64,000 bases of DNA from Sorangium cellulosum (GTDB taxonomy: Bacteria > Myxococcota_A > Polyangia > Polyangiales > Polyangiaceae), in contig NZ_CP012673.1 in the NCBI RefSeq assembly GCF_002950945.1, positions 9,934,501-9,998,500 of the forward strand, in the 5' to 3' direction. A program made the translations under genes and the position numbers. Positions 40,236 to 48,898 of the stretch are shown in pieces. The notes beneath the pieces are model-generated. The model saw nothing but the letters and a program-made list of their open reading frames with translations, searched no databases and had not been told where the DNA came from. Position 1 is the first letter of the stretch; the number at the start of each line of letters is the position of its first letter.

Positions 40236-41270
40236 ATGGACTGCGAGAAGTTCGATCAGCACGTGATGGACGCGCTCTACGACGAGCTCGACGAGCTCAC
40301 GTACGCGGCCATGAAGCGGCACATGGACAGCTGCGCGCGGTGCGCCTCGGCGTTCTCGGGGCTGCGCGCGGCCCGCGACGTCGGCGCGCTGCCGCTCGAG
40401 GAGCCGAGCGAGGACCTCGAGGCGCGGATCCTCGACGCGGTCGAGGTCGCGCAGAAGAAGACGCCGTTCCGGCGCAAGGCGCTGCGGGCGCTGGCCTGGG
40501 CCGGCAGCCACGCGATGCGGCCGCAGCTGGCGATGGCGGCGCTCTTCGTGCTCGTCATCGGCTCGAGCCTGCTGCTGCTCCGGCCGAAGACGAGCATGGC
40601 GCCCGTGCGGGTCACCGAGTGGGGCCAGCCCGCGTCGGACCAGGTCGAACCCTCGAGCGCCGCCGCGCCGACCGCCTTCGCCGCCCCCGCCTCGCCCGCC
40701 TCGGAGGAGGGCGACGGCCGGCGCGCGGCCGAGGCGAAGGCGAGCGAAGCGCCGCGGCCGGTCGACGCCGTGAAGGAGAAGGGCGAACGTGTGACCGGCG
40801 ACCCCGAGGGCAGCGCGGTCGCCGCGTTCCGGGAGGCGCAGGCGCTGCAGCGCAAATCGGGCTGCTCGGCCGCGCTCGGCAAGCTCGACGAGGTCGGCGC
40901 GCTGTACCCGGGCACGTCGGCCGCGCACGCCGCGATGTGGGAGGCGGTCCAGTGCCACCAGCAGGCCGGGGACACCGAGAAGGCGCGCGAGCTGCTGCTC
41001 GCGCTCCGCTCGACGAAGACCTACAGCGACCGCGCCGAGCGCGCGCTCCAGATCCTCGACGGGAGCCTGGCCGCCGCGCAGTCTCAGAACGCGGCGACGG
41101 CGACGGCGACGGCCGGCCGCGCCGCTGCGGCGAAGCGCGCGGCGGCGCCGGCGCCGCCGGCGAGCGCGCCCGCCGCCAGCGCAGCGCCGGGCGTGGCCGC
41201 CGCTCCGCCGCCGCCGGCCAAGCCCGCCGCGGCCGACCGCCCGAGCGACGCGTTCGACGCCGCGCGCTGA
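40236..41270 (+). CDS. Zinc-finger anti-sigma factor with TM and TPR-like C-terminus
   Basis: In the 344-residue protein, the N-terminal MDCEKFDQHVMDALYDEL and HMDSCARCASAFSGL form the HxxxCxxC ZAS motif that holds ECF sigma factors. A membrane helix lies near residues 90-112 (LAMAALFVLVIGSSLLLL). The periplasmic part has a Pro/Ala linker and then TPR-like helices (AVAAFREAQALQRKSGCSAA, AHAAMWEAVQCHQQAGDTEK), and ends in Ala/Pro low complexity. It likely inhibits the sigma factor encoded just upstream and senses an envelope signal. A TPR sensor domain is less usual in anti-sigma factors and could contact the motility TPR proteins. Confidence 0.85.
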   Translation: MDCEKFDQHVMDALYDELDELTYAAMKRHMDSCARCASAFSGLRAARDVGALPLEEPSEDLEARILDAVEVAQKKTPFRRKALRALAWAGSHAMRPQLAMAALFVLVIGSSLLLLRPKTSMAPVRVTEWGQPASDQVEPSSAAAPTAFAAPASPASEEGDGRRAAEAKASEAPRPVDAVKEKGERVTGDPEGSAVAAFREAQALQRKSGCSAALGKLDEVGALYPGTSAAHAAMWEAVQCHQQAGDTEKARELLLALRSTKTYSDRAERALQILDGSLAAAQSQNAATATATAGRAAAAKRAAAPAPPASAPAASAAPGVAAAPPPPAKPAAADRPSDAFDAAR

Positions 41271-41355
41271 CGCGCGCCTGCATCACCGGCGCGGCGCAGG
41301 TTGGGCCCCGGCGCGCGCAGCAGCGGCCATGCGCTGCGCGATGGCAGCGCCTTCG

Positions 41356-41856
41356 TCAGTTCGATCTCACCGGCGCTTCGCGGAGGTAGGCGATCGTCCT
41401 GATCGTGCCGACGATGCGCTCGCGGTCGTCCGGCGTGAGATCCACGAAGCGGATCCCCATGCCGGGGTTCGGGTTGTCGTGGAGGGGCCGCACCTCGTTG
41501 ACCCACTGCACCGTTCCCTCGAGCACGTACGATCCGTCCGCCCCCGGCGGCGCGAAGCGGAGCGTCAGCCGCGTGCCGATCGAGAGGGGCTGCGTCGTGC
41601 GGACGAAGATGCCCATCTCCGAGATGTTCGCGATCGAGGCATAGAGAAACGTGTCATCGGTCTCGCAATCCACGAGCCACGTGACGTCGATGCGCTCCGA
41701 CGAGCGCCGATCGAGCGAATCCGAGGCGGGGACCTCGCACTCGGCCTCGTCGGCGTGGTGCGAATCGCCGTAGGCGCCGGTCTGCGCGCGGGGTGCCGAG
41801 GAGGGGCCGCCATGCATGCCGGGCGGATGGTTGGAGTTACCACGTCCCCCGCTCAT
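41356..41856 (-). CDS. PilZ domain protein (myxobacterial type)
   Basis: The 166-residue cytoplasmic protein has a disordered His/Gly/Ser-rich start. From about residue 50 a PilZ domain follows, with the cyclic-di-GMP motif RRSSERIDV (R-x3-R) and NISEMGIFV (N-x-S-x-x-G), then beta strands through GTVQWVNEVRPLHDNPNPGM and GIRFVDLTPDDRERI. Both binding motifs are intact, so it should bind c-di-GMP and pass the signal to motility, exopolysaccharide or transcription targets. I chose the ATG at 41856 over 41883. It is convergent with the anti-sigma gene. Confidence 0.9.
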   Translation of the reverse strand: MSGGRGNSNHPPGMHGGPSSAPRAQTGAYGDSHHADEAECEVPASDSLDRRSSERIDVTWLVDCETDDTFLYASIANISEMGIFVRTTQPLSIGTRLTLRFAPPGADGSYVLEGTVQWVNEVRPLHDNPNPGMGIRFVDLTPDDRERIVGTIRTIAYLREAPVRSN

Positions 41857-42025
41857 GATCCTGCGACTAGCCGCTTTCCGCACGCGCGTCGAGGGCGCTC
41901 GACGAGGAGGAACGCCCGATCTCTCCGTCGGCGTGCGACCTCAGCGGCGCAGCGGCCGCGGCGCCGCTCCCGTCGGGCGCTCTTCCCCGCGCTCTTCCCC
42001 GCGCTCCTTCCCCGCGGGCGGCGGC

Positions 42026-44728
42026 TCAGCGCACGCGGACGATGCCGCCGCGGACGCGATTTTCGTGCTCGGGGCCACGCGTCACCTCGAAGCGCGCCTC
42101 GCCGGAAAAAAAACCGAAGTACAGCGTGTAATCGCCCGGGGTGAAGTTGGGCTCGAGCTGAAACTCGTGATCGTCCACGATGACATCGCCCGGTTGCCAC
42201 AAGCTCAGCGGGTAGCGCCCCTCGAGCACGGGATGGTCGCCGTTGTAGCGGCGCTGGAAGCCGTCGATGTGGACGAACATCTTCCAGTTGCCGAGGATCG
42301 GGTGGTGGACCCGGAAGTAGGTCCGGAGGTGATAGCTCTTCTGGGGGATGACGCTCGAGACCTTCCGGCCGTCGTCGTCCGTCAGCTCCCAGCCGAGCAC
42401 CTCCAGCTGGTCCTCGAACATCGCGTCGATCGGGTTCGCGGGCGCGGCGGGCTCGTCGAGCACGACCTGCGCGAGCCAGCTCTGGTTGGGTCTGTCGCCG
42501 AGCTCATTCGACGCGAGGAGGATCTGGCTCGATCGGCCGTCGAGCACGGGCAGGTTGCGCTCGTGGCGCCTGCGAAAGAGGCTGTTCAGCCTGGGTAGCT
42601 CGTCGGCCTTCACGACGAGCCACCGGCGCGCTCCGGGGGCGGGGTCTCCCTCGGCCGCGTCCCCCCCGGCGGAGGCCGTGAGCCACGCGAACGCCGCCGC
42701 GGCGTCGCTGAACGAGGCGACGTCGCCGCCCTGGTAGTACGCCGCGGCGCGGCTGCGGATGCCCAGCGTCGCGAGCGGCTCGCCGGGCTTGCGCAGCGAC
42801 TCGTAGGACTCGAAGACCTCCTTCGGCGAGAGCTGGGCGGCGAGGGCCGGGTAGTACCAGAAGCTCAGGAGGGAGCCGGCGAGCAGGCCCGCGAGCAGCG
42901 TGCCGAGGGCCCGGGGCACGGCCGTGCGCGCGACGGCGAAGCGGAACACGTCGCGCGCCGCGATGAGCAGCGCGGGGCCCGCCGCGAGCAGCAGCGGCAG
43001 CGCCCACCAGGCGTTCACGAAGGCGGCGGCGAGGTGGTTCGGCATCCTCGCCACGGGCGCCCACCCGATGCGCTTGCCGATGAAGAGCATCGCGGCGACG
43101 CCGACGAGCGCCGCCTCGAGGACGATCAGCAGGAAGAGCAGGTTGCCGCTCCAGATGCGGGCGAGCGCCGCGGCGCCGGCGCGGTAGTCGTCCGCGAGGC
43201 GCCGCGCCCACACCGGGAGGCTGCGGTCGATCTGGCGCGGCTGCTCCTCGAACCAGGTGAGCGCGACGAGGCCGGCGAAGGTGAGCAGGCAGAGGCGCAT
43301 CGCCGAGGCCGCTTCGGCCTCGAAGCTCTTCGGGAAGATGGGCTTCTCGACGGAGAAGACGCTGAGCGCCCGGTCCGGCGAGAGGAGGAAGTCGCGGTAG
43401 AGGACGAAGGCGAGCACGGCGCAGCCGACGGCGAGCGCCCGCGACGCGGGGGCGCCGCGCTCGAGATCGCGGATCGCGAGCGCGGCGATGGCGGCGAGGA
43501 GCGCGGGGCCGCTGAACGGGAGCGCTCCGGCGTGCGGCGCGAGCAGCGCGAAGGCGCCGTAGGCGAGCGCGGACGTGACGACGAGCGCGATCCGGACGCC
43601 GGCCTCGCGCTCTGCGCCGGGCGCGACCGCCGCGTCCCCTTGTGGGTCGGGGGCGCGGAAGAGCCTGCCGATGGCGAACGGCAGGAAGGCGCTCCACGGA
43701 AAGAGGGCGTGCCCGAGCTGGCGGAGCGTGAGATCGAACGTGGACTCGACCGGCGGCTTCTTGAGGAGCGCCACGCCGAGGTCGCGGGGGAGCGGCGCGC
43801 CGGCGCTCGACCCCGCGAGCACGAGCAGGCCCTTCGCGGCGGCCGCGAGGCCGAGCAGGAGCGCCGCGGCGCCGGCGACGTCGCCCAGCGTGATCCGCCG
43901 GCGCTCCGGATCGGGCCAGGCGCCGGACGTCCGGAGCACGATCCAGGTGAGGCCCGCGCCGAGCGCGGGGACGGCGACCCCGATCAGCAGGCCGCGGCTG
44001 AGGTAGCCGGCGGCGAGGCCGAGCGCCGCCACGGCGAGCCACGCCGCGGGCGCGGCCACCGCGCGGCGCGCGCCCTCGAGCAGCGCGCCGGTCAGCCCGC
44101 AGAACGCCATCGCGAGGGCGGCCATGGTGACGATGTCGCCGAGCATCGTGCGGGCCTGCATCACGTAGAGCGGCATCGTCACGAGCACCGCGACGGCGTA
44201 CACGCCCGCCTTGCGGTCGACGAGGCGCGCGAGGAACTCGTGGAGCACGAGCGCGCCGGCGAGGCCCCACAGCGCGAGCGGGAGGCGCCCGGCCCAGTCG
44301 TGCAGGCCGAACAGCCGGAAGCCGAGCGCCATCGAGGTGAACCCGAGCTCGCCCATCCGGAGGTCGGTCAGGGTCGGCAGCGCCCCGGGGGCGTCCGCGA
44401 GATCGAGCCCCTGCGCGCCGAAGACGTGGATCGCGACGCGGCGGGCGAGGTCGGCGTTGTCGAGCTCGTAGGGATCCCAGATGCCGCTCTTGCCGAGGAG
44501 CGGCAGCAGCGCGAGGGCCGAAAGCGCGAGGGCGGCGAGCCGCGCCGGGCCGCCTCGCCAGCTTCGCGCGGCGTCGCCGGGCCGCTCCGTGGCCGGCGCG
44601 CCGTCGGCCCTGAGCGGGCCCTCGTCACGGGGCGGCGCCTCGGCGTGCGGCGGGGCTTCGCCCGCGTGCGGCTCGAGGACGGCGGGCGGGGCTCCGTGGT
44701 GTGGGTCCCCTCGGTGGACGCTCGACAT
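42026..44728 (-). CDS. ArnT/GT39-like membrane glycosyltransferase with C-terminal beta domain
   Basis: The 900-residue polytopic protein has a hydrophilic N-terminus of about 65 residues, then a dozen or so membrane helices. The first loop (GKSGIWDPYELDNADLARRV) contains the Asp/Glu pair expected of GT-C polyprenyl-phosphate sugar transferases. After about residue 600 come soluble regions, ending with a beta-sandwich (LEVLGWELTDDDGRKVSSVI, FRVHHPILGNWKMFVHIDGF, YTLYFGFFSGEARFEV) that may recognise the acceptor. I set the start at 44728, where AAGGGG sits 9 bases upstream; the ATG at 44737 is in frame but has the site right against it. It is divergent from era. Confidence 0.78.
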   Translation of the reverse strand: MSSVHRGDPHHGAPPAVLEPHAGEAPPHAEAPPRDEGPLRADGAPATERPGDAARSWRGGPARLAALALSALALLPLLGKSGIWDPYELDNADLARRVAIHVFGAQGLDLADAPGALPTLTDLRMGELGFTSMALGFRLFGLHDWAGRLPLALWGLAGALVLHEFLARLVDRKAGVYAVAVLVTMPLYVMQARTMLGDIVTMAALAMAFCGLTGALLEGARRAVAAPAAWLAVAALGLAAGYLSRGLLIGVAVPALGAGLTWIVLRTSGAWPDPERRRITLGDVAGAAALLLGLAAAAKGLLVLAGSSAGAPLPRDLGVALLKKPPVESTFDLTLRQLGHALFPWSAFLPFAIGRLFRAPDPQGDAAVAPGAEREAGVRIALVVTSALAYGAFALLAPHAGALPFSGPALLAAIAALAIRDLERGAPASRALAVGCAVLAFVLYRDFLLSPDRALSVFSVEKPIFPKSFEAEAASAMRLCLLTFAGLVALTWFEEQPRQIDRSLPVWARRLADDYRAGAAALARIWSGNLLFLLIVLEAALVGVAAMLFIGKRIGWAPVARMPNHLAAAFVNAWWALPLLLAAGPALLIAARDVFRFAVARTAVPRALGTLLAGLLAGSLLSFWYYPALAAQLSPKEVFESYESLRKPGEPLATLGIRSRAAAYYQGGDVASFSDAAAAFAWLTASAGGDAAEGDPAPGARRWLVVKADELPRLNSLFRRRHERNLPVLDGRSSQILLASNELGDRPNQSWLAQVVLDEPAAPANPIDAMFEDQLEVLGWELTDDDGRKVSSVIPQKSYHLRTYFRVHHPILGNWKMFVHIDGFQRRYNGDHPVLEGRYPLSLWQPGDVIVDDHEFQLEPNFTPGDYTLYFGFFSGEARFEVTRGPEHENRVRGGIVRVR

Positions 44729-44820
44729 GCGAGGCATCCCCTTACCGCCTTCGCGCGCGCGTGACCACGGATCGCAGGGAAGCGTTTGTAGCCACCCGTG
44801 TCGTCTGCTATCGCGCGGCG

Positions 44821-46344
44821 GTGGTGAAAGGCCCTTCCAAGAGCGCGCCCCGGGGCGCGAGAGCGCGCCCGCATGCGCCGAAGCCGTCCCCGGCCGCCGC
44901 CGGTCCCCGTCCAGCGGCGCGAGGCAGCCGCCGGGCGGAGCAGCCGGATCAAGAGCCCCGGGCAGGGGATGCGACGGGCTCGCCGGCGCGCGAGCCGCGG
45001 CGGGAGCGGAAGCCCCTCGCCGCCGAGAAGTCGCGACGTCCGAGCCAGCGCGGCCGCGGAGAGCCGGCCGCCGAGCGGGGCAGCCGAGGGCCGGCCGCCG
45101 AGCGGGGCAGCCGAGGGCCGGCCGCCGAGCGCCGCGGCGCAGCGCGGGCCGCCAAACGGACCGCAGCGCCGCGCTCACCCGACGCGGCCCGCGATCCGGC
45201 GGAGCGAAACGCCCGCCCAGGGGAGGGCGGCGACCCGGCGGAACGAGACGCCCGCCCAGCCGAGGGTGCAAAGAAGCGCTCGGCCCAGAGGCCGGCGGCG
45301 GGCGCGCGAGGCGGCGGGCAGCCGCGGAGCGCGCAGCAGAAGAGGAAGAGCGCCGGGCCGAGATGGACGGAGGAGGCGGACGCCCCTCAGCAGAAGCGGT
45401 CCGGGCGCGTGGCCCTGGTGGGGCGGCCGAACGTGGGCAAATCGACGCTGCTCAACGCGGCGCTCGGCCACCCGCTCGCGATCGTGTCGCCGATGCCGCA
45501 GACGACGCGCGACGCCATCCTCGGGGTCGTGCACCACGGCCCGGCCGAGATCGCGCTGCTCGACACGCCCGGCCTGCACCGGCCTCGCACCGAGCTCGGG
45601 CGTGTGATGAACCAGGCCGCGCGGGAAGCCGCGCGGAGCGCCGACGTGATCGTGTTCGTGACGGAGGCGCCGGATCCGGCGCGCCTCCGGGGAGGCGCTG
45701 CGAAGGACGGCGAGCACAGCCGGCCGCTCGCGCCGCACCCGGGCGACCTGACGCTGCTCGCAGACCTGGGGAGCGAGGCGCCGGTGGTGCTCGTGCTCAA
45801 CAAGGTGGACCGGACGCGGGACAAGTCACAGCTCTTGCCGCTGCTCGAGGCGCTCTCCAAGGTCCGGGAGTTCGCGGCGGTCGTCCCGATCTCGGCGCGG
45901 CGCGACGACGGCGTGCAGCGCGTGCTCGACGAGGTGGCGAAGCTCTGCCCCGAGGGCGAGTGGGGCTTCGCGCCCGACGAGCTCACCGACAGACCGACGC
46001 GCTTCTTCGCCGGCGAATACGTGCGCGAGCAGATCCTCCGGGCGACGAAGGAGGAGGTGCCGCACGCGAGCGCCGTGCAGATCGAGCGCTACGTCGAGCC
46101 GACCGGCGGCGGCGCGCTGCACATCGACGCGACGATCCACGTGGAACGGCCCGGGCAGAAGAAGATCCTCATCGGCGCCGGGGCGGAGCAGCTGAAGCGG
46201 ATCGGCACGGAGGCCCGGCTCCGGATCGAGGAGCTCGTCGGACGGCAGGTGAACCTCAAGCTCTGGGTGCGGGTGACGCCGGCGTGGCGCGAGTCGCTGG
46301 AGCGGCTGGAAGAGCTCGGTTACAACAAGGGAGAAGCCTCGTGA
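44821..46344 (+). CDS. era: GTPase Era with long basic N-terminal tail
   Basis: Residues from about 195 to the end are a standard Era: G1 GRPNVGKSTLLNAALG, G2 PQTTRDAILG, G3 DTPGL, G4 NKVD, G5 SAR, then the KH RNA-binding domain (VERPGQKKILIGAGAEQLKR). Era binds 16S rRNA and helps 30S maturation. The roughly 190 residues before it are Arg/Ala/Pro-rich and repetitive (GPAAERGSR units, 27-bp DNA repeats near 45061-45140) and should be disordered. The start is uncertain: GTG at 44821 is chosen; GTG at 44761 is possible. A typical Era is about 300 residues, so 507 is exceptional. Its stop overlaps the der start (GTGA). Confidence 0.85.
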   Translation: MVKGPSKSAPRGARARPHAPKPSPAAAGPRPAARGSRRAEQPDQEPRAGDATGSPAREPRRERKPLAAEKSRRPSQRGRGEPAAERGSRGPAAERGSRGPAAERRGAARAAKRTAAPRSPDAARDPAERNARPGEGGDPAERDARPAEGAKKRSAQRPAAGARGGGQPRSAQQKRKSAGPRWTEEADAPQQKRSGRVALVGRPNVGKSTLLNAALGHPLAIVSPMPQTTRDAILGVVHHGPAEIALLDTPGLHRPRTELGRVMNQAAREAARSADVIVFVTEAPDPARLRGGAAKDGEHSRPLAPHPGDLTLLADLGSEAPVVLVLNKVDRTRDKSQLLPLLEALSKVREFAAVVPISARRDDGVQRVLDEVAKLCPEGEWGFAPDELTDRPTRFFAGEYVREQILRATKEEVPHASAVQIERYVEPTGGGALHIDATIHVERPGQKKILIGAGAEQLKRIGTEARLRIEELVGRQVNLKLWVRVTPAWRESLERLEELGYNKGEAS

Positions 46345-48221
46345 GCGCGGCAAAAGCAGCTCGTCCCAGACCGACGAAGCGCGGCGAAGCAGCCGCCGGA
46401 GGTGGCGTCCGGGCCCCCAGGAAGACGGGAGGTCCCGAGCGGAAGACGGCCAGCGCTCCCGGCAAGGCCGGCGGCGCTGCCAGGAAGGCCGCCGGCGCTC
46501 CCGGCAAGGCCGGCGGCGCTGCCAGGAAGGCCGCCGGCGCTCCCGGCAGGGCCGGCGGTGCTGCCAGGAAGGCCGCCGGCGCTCCCGGCAAGGCCGGCGG
46601 CGCTGCCAGGAAGGCCGCCGGCGCTCCCGGCAAGGCCACCGTCGCTGCCGGCAGGGCCGGCGGCGCTGCCAGGAAGACCGTCGCGCCTGCCGCCAGGACG
46701 GCCGCCGGCGCGACCAGGCGCGGCGCCGAGGCGCCCGGCAAGGGCCGCGTCGCCGCGCGACAGGGCGGCCGCGACGCCACGGAGGAGCGGGAGGATTCCG
46801 CGGCGGCGCCGGACGACGGCGCGCTGGACGAGGAGGCGCTCGCGGCGGCCGAGGAGGAAGCCCTGGACGATGCGCCGCCTCCGCCGAGCCCCTCGTTCGG
46901 GATCGTGGCGCTCGTCGGGCGGCCCAACACCGGCAAGAGCACGCTGTTCAACCGGCTCGTCGGCAGGCGCGTCGCCATCGTGCACGACGAGCCGGGGGTG
47001 ACCCGCGACCGCCACTACGCCGACGTCACCTCGCGGGGACGGCGGTTCACGCTCGTCGACACCGGCGGGTTCGATCCCGAGAGCGACGACCCCATGCGGC
47101 AGGGGATCAAGCGGCAGATCGACCTGGCCATCGCCGAGGCCGACGTGATCGTGTGCGTGCTCGACGCCGTGACGCCGGTCACGCCGTCCGAGCACGCGGA
47201 GCTCGGCCTCCTGCGCCGCGCGGGCAAGCCCGTGATCTACGTCGCGAACAAGGCGGACTCGTCGCGCGCCGAGGCGGAGGCGGCGGAGCTCTACCGGCTC
47301 GGCATGGAGCGGCTCATCCCGATCAGCGCCCTCCACGGCCGCGGCATCTCCGAGCTGGAGATGGCCATCGAGGCGGCGCTGCCCAAGGAGCCCGTGGCGC
47401 CCGAGGCGTCGACCGAGGGCGCGCTCCGCGTCGCCATCGTCGGGCGGCCGAACGCCGGCAAATCATCGCTCGTCAACCGCATCACCGGCGAGGAGCGCAT
47501 GCTGGTCGACGCGCAGCCGGGCACGACGCGCGATCCGATCGACACGCTGACCGAGCGCGACGGCAAGCGGCTGCTGCTCATCGACACGGCCGGCATCCGC
47601 CGCAAGTCGAAGGTCACCAAGGAGGACAGCGCCGTCGAGGCGGTCAGCGTGTTGCACGCGATCCGCGCCATGGAACGGGCGGAGATCGTCGTCCTGCTCT
47701 GCGACGCGGCCGAGGGCGTCGCCGAGCAGGACGCGAAGATCCTCGGGCTGGCGGTCGACCGGGGTCGCGCCATCGTGATCGGCCTCAACAAGGCGGATCT
47801 GCTCGACCGGAAGGCGCTCACCAAGGCGGAGGAGGACGCCCGCGACAAGCTCTCCTTCGTGCCGTGGGCGCCGGTGGTGCAGGTGAGCGCGCGCAGCGGG
47901 CGCGGCGTGTCGAAGCTCGTCGAGACGGTGACGCGGGTGGCCGACGCCTACCGGCGGCGCGTGCCCACCGGGGAGCTCAACCGCTTCTTCGAGCAGATCC
48001 TCCTGACGCACCCGCCGCCCACGCAGGGAGGGCGCGCGCCCCGCCTGTTCTTCGTCACGCAGGCCGAGACGTCGCCGCCCCTGTTCGTCGTCGTCGCGAG
48101 CGACCCCGAGAAGCTCCACTTCAGCTACCGGCGCTACGTGGCGAACCAGCTGCGGCAGACCTTCGGCCTCGAGGGCGTGCCGGTCCGCGTGAAGTACAAG
48201 GAGCGCCGCCGGCGGGGGTAG
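46341..48221 (+). CDS. der: GTPase Der (EngA) with repetitive Lys/Ala/Gly N-terminal tail
   Basis: The 626-residue protein has two GTPase domains in tandem: GRPNTGKSTLFNRLVG/DTGGF/NKAD and GRPNAGKSSLVNRITG/DTAGI/NKAD. A C-terminal KH-like domain (LFVVVASDPEKLHFSYRRYV) completes the Der plan. Der acts in 50S subunit assembly. Residues 1-180 are an added tail, largely four exact-length 14-residue repeats (AAGAPGKAGGAARK type, 42 bp each, 46455-46622), like histone H1 or AlgP tails, followed by an acidic stretch. A usual Der is 440-490 residues. GTG start overlaps the era stop, so the two GTPases are translationally coupled. Confidence 0.93.
   Translation: MSAAKAARPRPTKRGEAAAGGGVRAPRKTGGPERKTASAPGKAGGAARKAAGAPGKAGGAARKAAGAPGRAGGAARKAAGAPGKAGGAARKAAGAPGKATVAAGRAGGAARKTVAPAARTAAGATRRGAEAPGKGRVAARQGGRDATEEREDSAAAPDDGALDEEALAAAEEEALDDAPPPPSPSFGIVALVGRPNTGKSTLFNRLVGRRVAIVHDEPGVTRDRHYADVTSRGRRFTLVDTGGFDPESDDPMRQGIKRQIDLAIAEADVIVCVLDAVTPVTPSEHAELGLLRRAGKPVIYVANKADSSRAEAEAAELYRLGMERLIPISALHGRGISELEMAIEAALPKEPVAPEASTEGALRVAIVGRPNAGKSSLVNRITGEERMLVDAQPGTTRDPIDTLTERDGKRLLLIDTAGIRRKSKVTKEDSAVEAVSVLHAIRAMERAEIVVLLCDAAEGVAEQDAKILGLAVDRGRAIVIGLNKADLLDRKALTKAEEDARDKLSFVPWAPVVQVSARSGRGVSKLVETVTRVADAYRRRVPTGELNRFFEQILLTHPPPTQGGRAPRLFFVTQAETSPPLFVVVASDPEKLHFSYRRYVANQLRQTFGLEGVPVRVKYKERRRRG
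46455..46622 (+). repeat. 42-bp coding tandem repeat in der
   Basis: Four 42-base units begin at 46455, 46497, 46539 and 46581 with GCTCCCGGC and encode a 14-residue Lys/Ala/Gly unit. Degenerate copies continue to about 46680. The third unit has CGG/AGG-type changes (APGRAGGAARK). The length is a multiple of three, so gain or loss of units would keep the frame. Confidence 0.9.
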
Positions 48222-48226
48222 GCCGG

Positions 48227-48475
48227 GGCAGCCAGCTGCCTCCTCCAGTCCGTTTCCGGTTCACCGAGGGCAGCCAGCTGCCTCCCCCGGATCGCTTCCG
48301 GTTCACCGAGGGCAGCCAGCTGTCTCTCCCGGACCGTTTCCGGTTCACCGAGGGCAGCCAGCTGCCTCCCCCGGACCGTTTCCGGTTTACCGAGCAGCCA
48401 GCTGCCTCGTCCAGTCCATTTGCGGTTACCCCAGAGCAGCCAGCTGCCTCCTCCAGACCGCTTCCGTTTGCCGAG
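48227..48475. repeat. Intergenic 42-bp minisatellite, six units
   Basis: Four full units (48227, 48269, 48311, 48353) are followed by two slightly shortened ones (48395-48434, 48435-48475). Each begins with the imperfect palindrome GGCAGCCAGCTGCC (arms GGCAGC/GCTGCC) and contains TTTCCGGTT. It starts 6 bases after the der stop. Units are adjacent without spacers, so it is not a CRISPR. It may be a 3'-end structure of the era-der mRNA or part of a dispersed repeat family. Confidence 0.9.
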
Positions 48476-48503
48476 GGCACCAGCAGCACGGACGAGCCGT
48501 CCT

Positions 48504-48700
48504 TTACCCCACCGCCCGGGGCAGCGGCGCCAGCACGTCGACGCGGACGCTGCGGCCGCTCTGCTCGTCCTCCAGCGCCGCCTCAAGGGCGATCAGGTTC
48601 AGCTGGTCGAGCCTGCCCATGCGGCTCTCGTCCTGGACGGCCTGGAGCAGGCGCGCTGCGGCACCGAGGGGCGAGCGCGAGGCTGCTCCCGCCGAGGGTG
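48504..48700 (-). pseudogene. Decayed duplicate of the ArsA-type ATPase 3' end
   Basis: The minus-strand translation DESRMGRLDQLNLIALEAAL, then EDEQSGRSVRVDV, is nearly the same as the C-terminal part of the intact ATPase at 50626-51825 (DESRMGKLDQLNLIALEAAL). The nucleotide match runs from 48526 to about 48690 and includes the gene end GGCGCCAGCACGTCG. About 45 bases are missing between two ACGTCG direct repeats that exist in the intact gene, a typical slippage deletion. No P-loop part is present. It looks like a relic of a duplication or rearrangement. Confidence 0.85.
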
Positions 48701-48898
48701 GCCGCGCTCGGTGCAGCTCCGGCCTCGGTTCGAACTCCGGCAGCCCCGCGCCGGCCTGTCCCTCGGGCAATTCCGGCGCCGCGCTGCTTGGCAACACTCG
48801 GCCGCCACTCGATTGAGGCGAGAGAGAGCGCGTGCTACGCGCGTCGACGCCTTGCGGGTGGCGGAATGCCGGCAGCCATCTTTTATAGGGAGGGTGGG
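48701..48898. other. Upstream region of the unrecognised lipoprotein gene
   Basis: No gene is evident. A GGGAGGG ribosome-binding site stands 4 bases before the ATG at 48899, and the stretch TCTTTTATAGGG (about 48879-48890) is a plausible -10 region (TTTATA). The rest has no strong repeat. Confidence 0.4.

Noticed and set aside
48227..48475. CRISPR array
   Set aside because: The 42-bp units abut each other with no unique spacers and no cas genes are near.
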